Translations under genes and position numbers: made by a program
From: RZYY01 sp036794825
Lineage (GTDB): Bacteria > Bacteroidota > Bacteroidia > Bacteroidales > 4484-276
Direction of reading: 5' to 3'
DNA: 64,000 nucleotides
NCBI GenBank assembly: GCA_036794825.1
Contig: DAIRGA010000021.1
Location: 1-64,000 of the forward strand
The notes under the pieces: generated by a model
The model's input: only the letters and a program-made list of their open reading frames with translations
What the model was told of the DNA's origin: nothing
Database searches by the model: none
In this document: positions 63,210 to 64,000 of the stretch, one piece after another
Layout: every line of letters begins with the position of its first letter
How positions within the stretch are numbered: the stretch's first letter is position 1

Positions 63210-64000
63210 ATGGTTGAAAATGATAATAAAGCAGCTTTTCTTGATAAGTTCAATAACTCACTGGAATCAGGGATTTTCATCAAGATGACGCTCAGTAAGC
63301 CCACCAGTTCAGCGGGCGATCTTAAAAATCTCTTTATCAGGCCTGTTCAGATCAAGAGTGAATTTTTGATTTCATATCTCTATCGTCATCAAACAAAGGA
63401 CATCACCAAAAATTACCCTGCGCGGGAAGCTAGTCAGGTTCTTTCGGGATTGCTGGGAGATAAGTTTCTTCATGCCACGCTTTTTACGCAAAGTAATGAC
63501 ATTCAATTGCTTTACAATAAAAAACGAGTGCCGGGACTGCTCCTTGGCAAACCTACATTAAGCCTTTTGCAGCCGCATACGCATGACCATCAGAAATCGA
63601 GACTTATAAAGGCTCAAGGCAATCTTTACCTGCAACAACTTGGTATTACCAATGATAACTTCTCCGTTTCACCCAAAATGAACGATAAGTTCAGGCAGAT
63701 CAATAAGTTTGTCGAATTGATTGATTCTATGCTGGATTACAGGAAATTACCTTCAAAGATACGGGTTACAGATATGGGTTCGGGTAAAGGCTACCTCACT
63801 TTTTCCCTTTACGATCACCTTGTGAACAATTTGAAATTGGAGGCCGAAGTCGTTGGCGTTGAAATGCGCGGCGATCTTGTAAGCCAATGCAATGAAATTG
63901 CCAGGAATATTGGTTTTACGAATCTCAATTTTCGAAAGAGCAACATCCAGGAATATGACGCTACCGGCACAGATATGCTCATTGCGCTGCACGCCTGCGA
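63210..64000 (+). CDS. SAM-dependent methyltransferase, N-terminal part (runs off the right edge)
   Basis: The frame is open from the ATG at 63210 to the edge, 263 codons. After a 175-residue N-terminal region, V-T-D-M-G-S-G-K-G-Y-L-T is the SAM-binding motif I. An acidic E in V-G-V-E-M-R binds the ribose, and D-M-L-I-A-L-H-A-C follows as motif IV-like. The A-L-H-A-C end recalls the Methyltransf_32 group. A TACTTTTG -7 element is at 63185-63192. The substrate is unknown, perhaps an RNA. Confidence 0.78.
   Translation, partial: MVENDNKAAFLDKFNNSLESGIFIKMTLSKPTSSAGDLKNLFIRPVQIKSEFLISYLYRHQTKDITKNYPAREASQVLSGLLGDKFLHATLFTQSNDIQLLYNKKRVPGLLLGKPTLSLLQPHTHDHQKSRLIKAQGNLYLQQLGITNDNFSVSPKMNDKFRQINKFVELIDSMLDYRKLPSKIRVTDMGSGKGYLTFSLYDHLVNNLKLEAEVVGVEMRGDLVSQCNEIARNIGFTNLNFRKSNIQEYDATGTDMLIALHAC

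Noticed and set aside
63119..63304. N-terminal extension of the rubredoxin-fusion frame to 63304
   Set aside because: It would overlap the divergent methyltransferase gene, and the flavin reductase domain starts naturally at the ATG at 63118.

Overview
The window comes from the chromosome of a member of the phylum Bacteroidota. The evidence is a SusC/SusD pair inside a polysaccharide utilisation locus (PUL), two proteins ending in type IX secretion (T9SS) sorting domains, several promoters of the Bacteroidota form TTTG-N17-TAnnTTTG, and lipoproteins with acid-rich residues after the lipidated cysteine. Acetate kinase, a flavin reductase-rubredoxin fusion and an OFA-type carboxylate transporter suggest an anaerobic or facultative, fermentative life. 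The genus cannot be read from the sequence. No tRNA, rRNA, CRISPR array or intact insertion sequence was recognised.

Layout. 1-2000: the start of a secreted TPR-like repeat protein (runs off the left edge) and a LolD-type ABC ATPase, both on the minus strand. 2137-7483: a plus-strand run of patatin/BamA-like phospholipase, HExxH membrane protein, pyrH, SDR oxidoreductase and frr, closed by a terminator. 7584-10160: a PLP-dependent decarboxylase and a T9SS-exported CE1-type esterase. 10188-38481: a 13-gene minus-strand PUL (12-gene operon plus its regulator). 38676-43923: a T9SS-exported aromatic-rich repeat protein, a four-gene set of small proteins (VOC, SRPBCC, DUF4199, YciI), folC and a small ThiS-like protein. 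44136-47746: a GH109-like lipoprotein and dipeptidyl peptidase IV. 47759-55160: FUSC membrane protein, a repeat-rich intergenic region, a fused FAD/Fe-S dehydrogenase, a GNAT acetyltransferase and an MscS channel. 55291-61406: OFA transporter, acs, a 3-hydroxyacyl-CoA dehydrogenase-like protein and ackA. 61635-64000: a YceI-like lipoprotein, a flavin reductase-rubredoxin fusion and the start of a methyltransferase gene.

The PUL is the centrepiece. In transcription order it has a transmembrane sensor-regulator, SusC, SusD, a LamG surface lipoprotein, two PF10091 (GH144-type) lipoproteins, a large discoidin plus alpha/alpha-barrel protein, a GPH symporter, a GH35-like enzyme, an 1109-residue GH94-type phosphorylase, a GH3 lipoprotein, an SSS symporter and an esterase. 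GH144, long GH94, GH3 and cytosolic GH35-like proteins are all families with members acting on beta-1,2-glucan (sophoro-oligosaccharides). I therefore infer a beta-1,2-glucan (possibly cyclic or periplasmic glucan) utilisation system. A surface endo-glucanase would cut the polymer and SusCD would import the pieces. Periplasmic enzymes would trim them. The GPH symporter would carry oligosaccharides across the inner membrane, where the phosphorylase releases glucose-1-phosphate. The substrate is an inference from family membership, not something the DNA shows directly.
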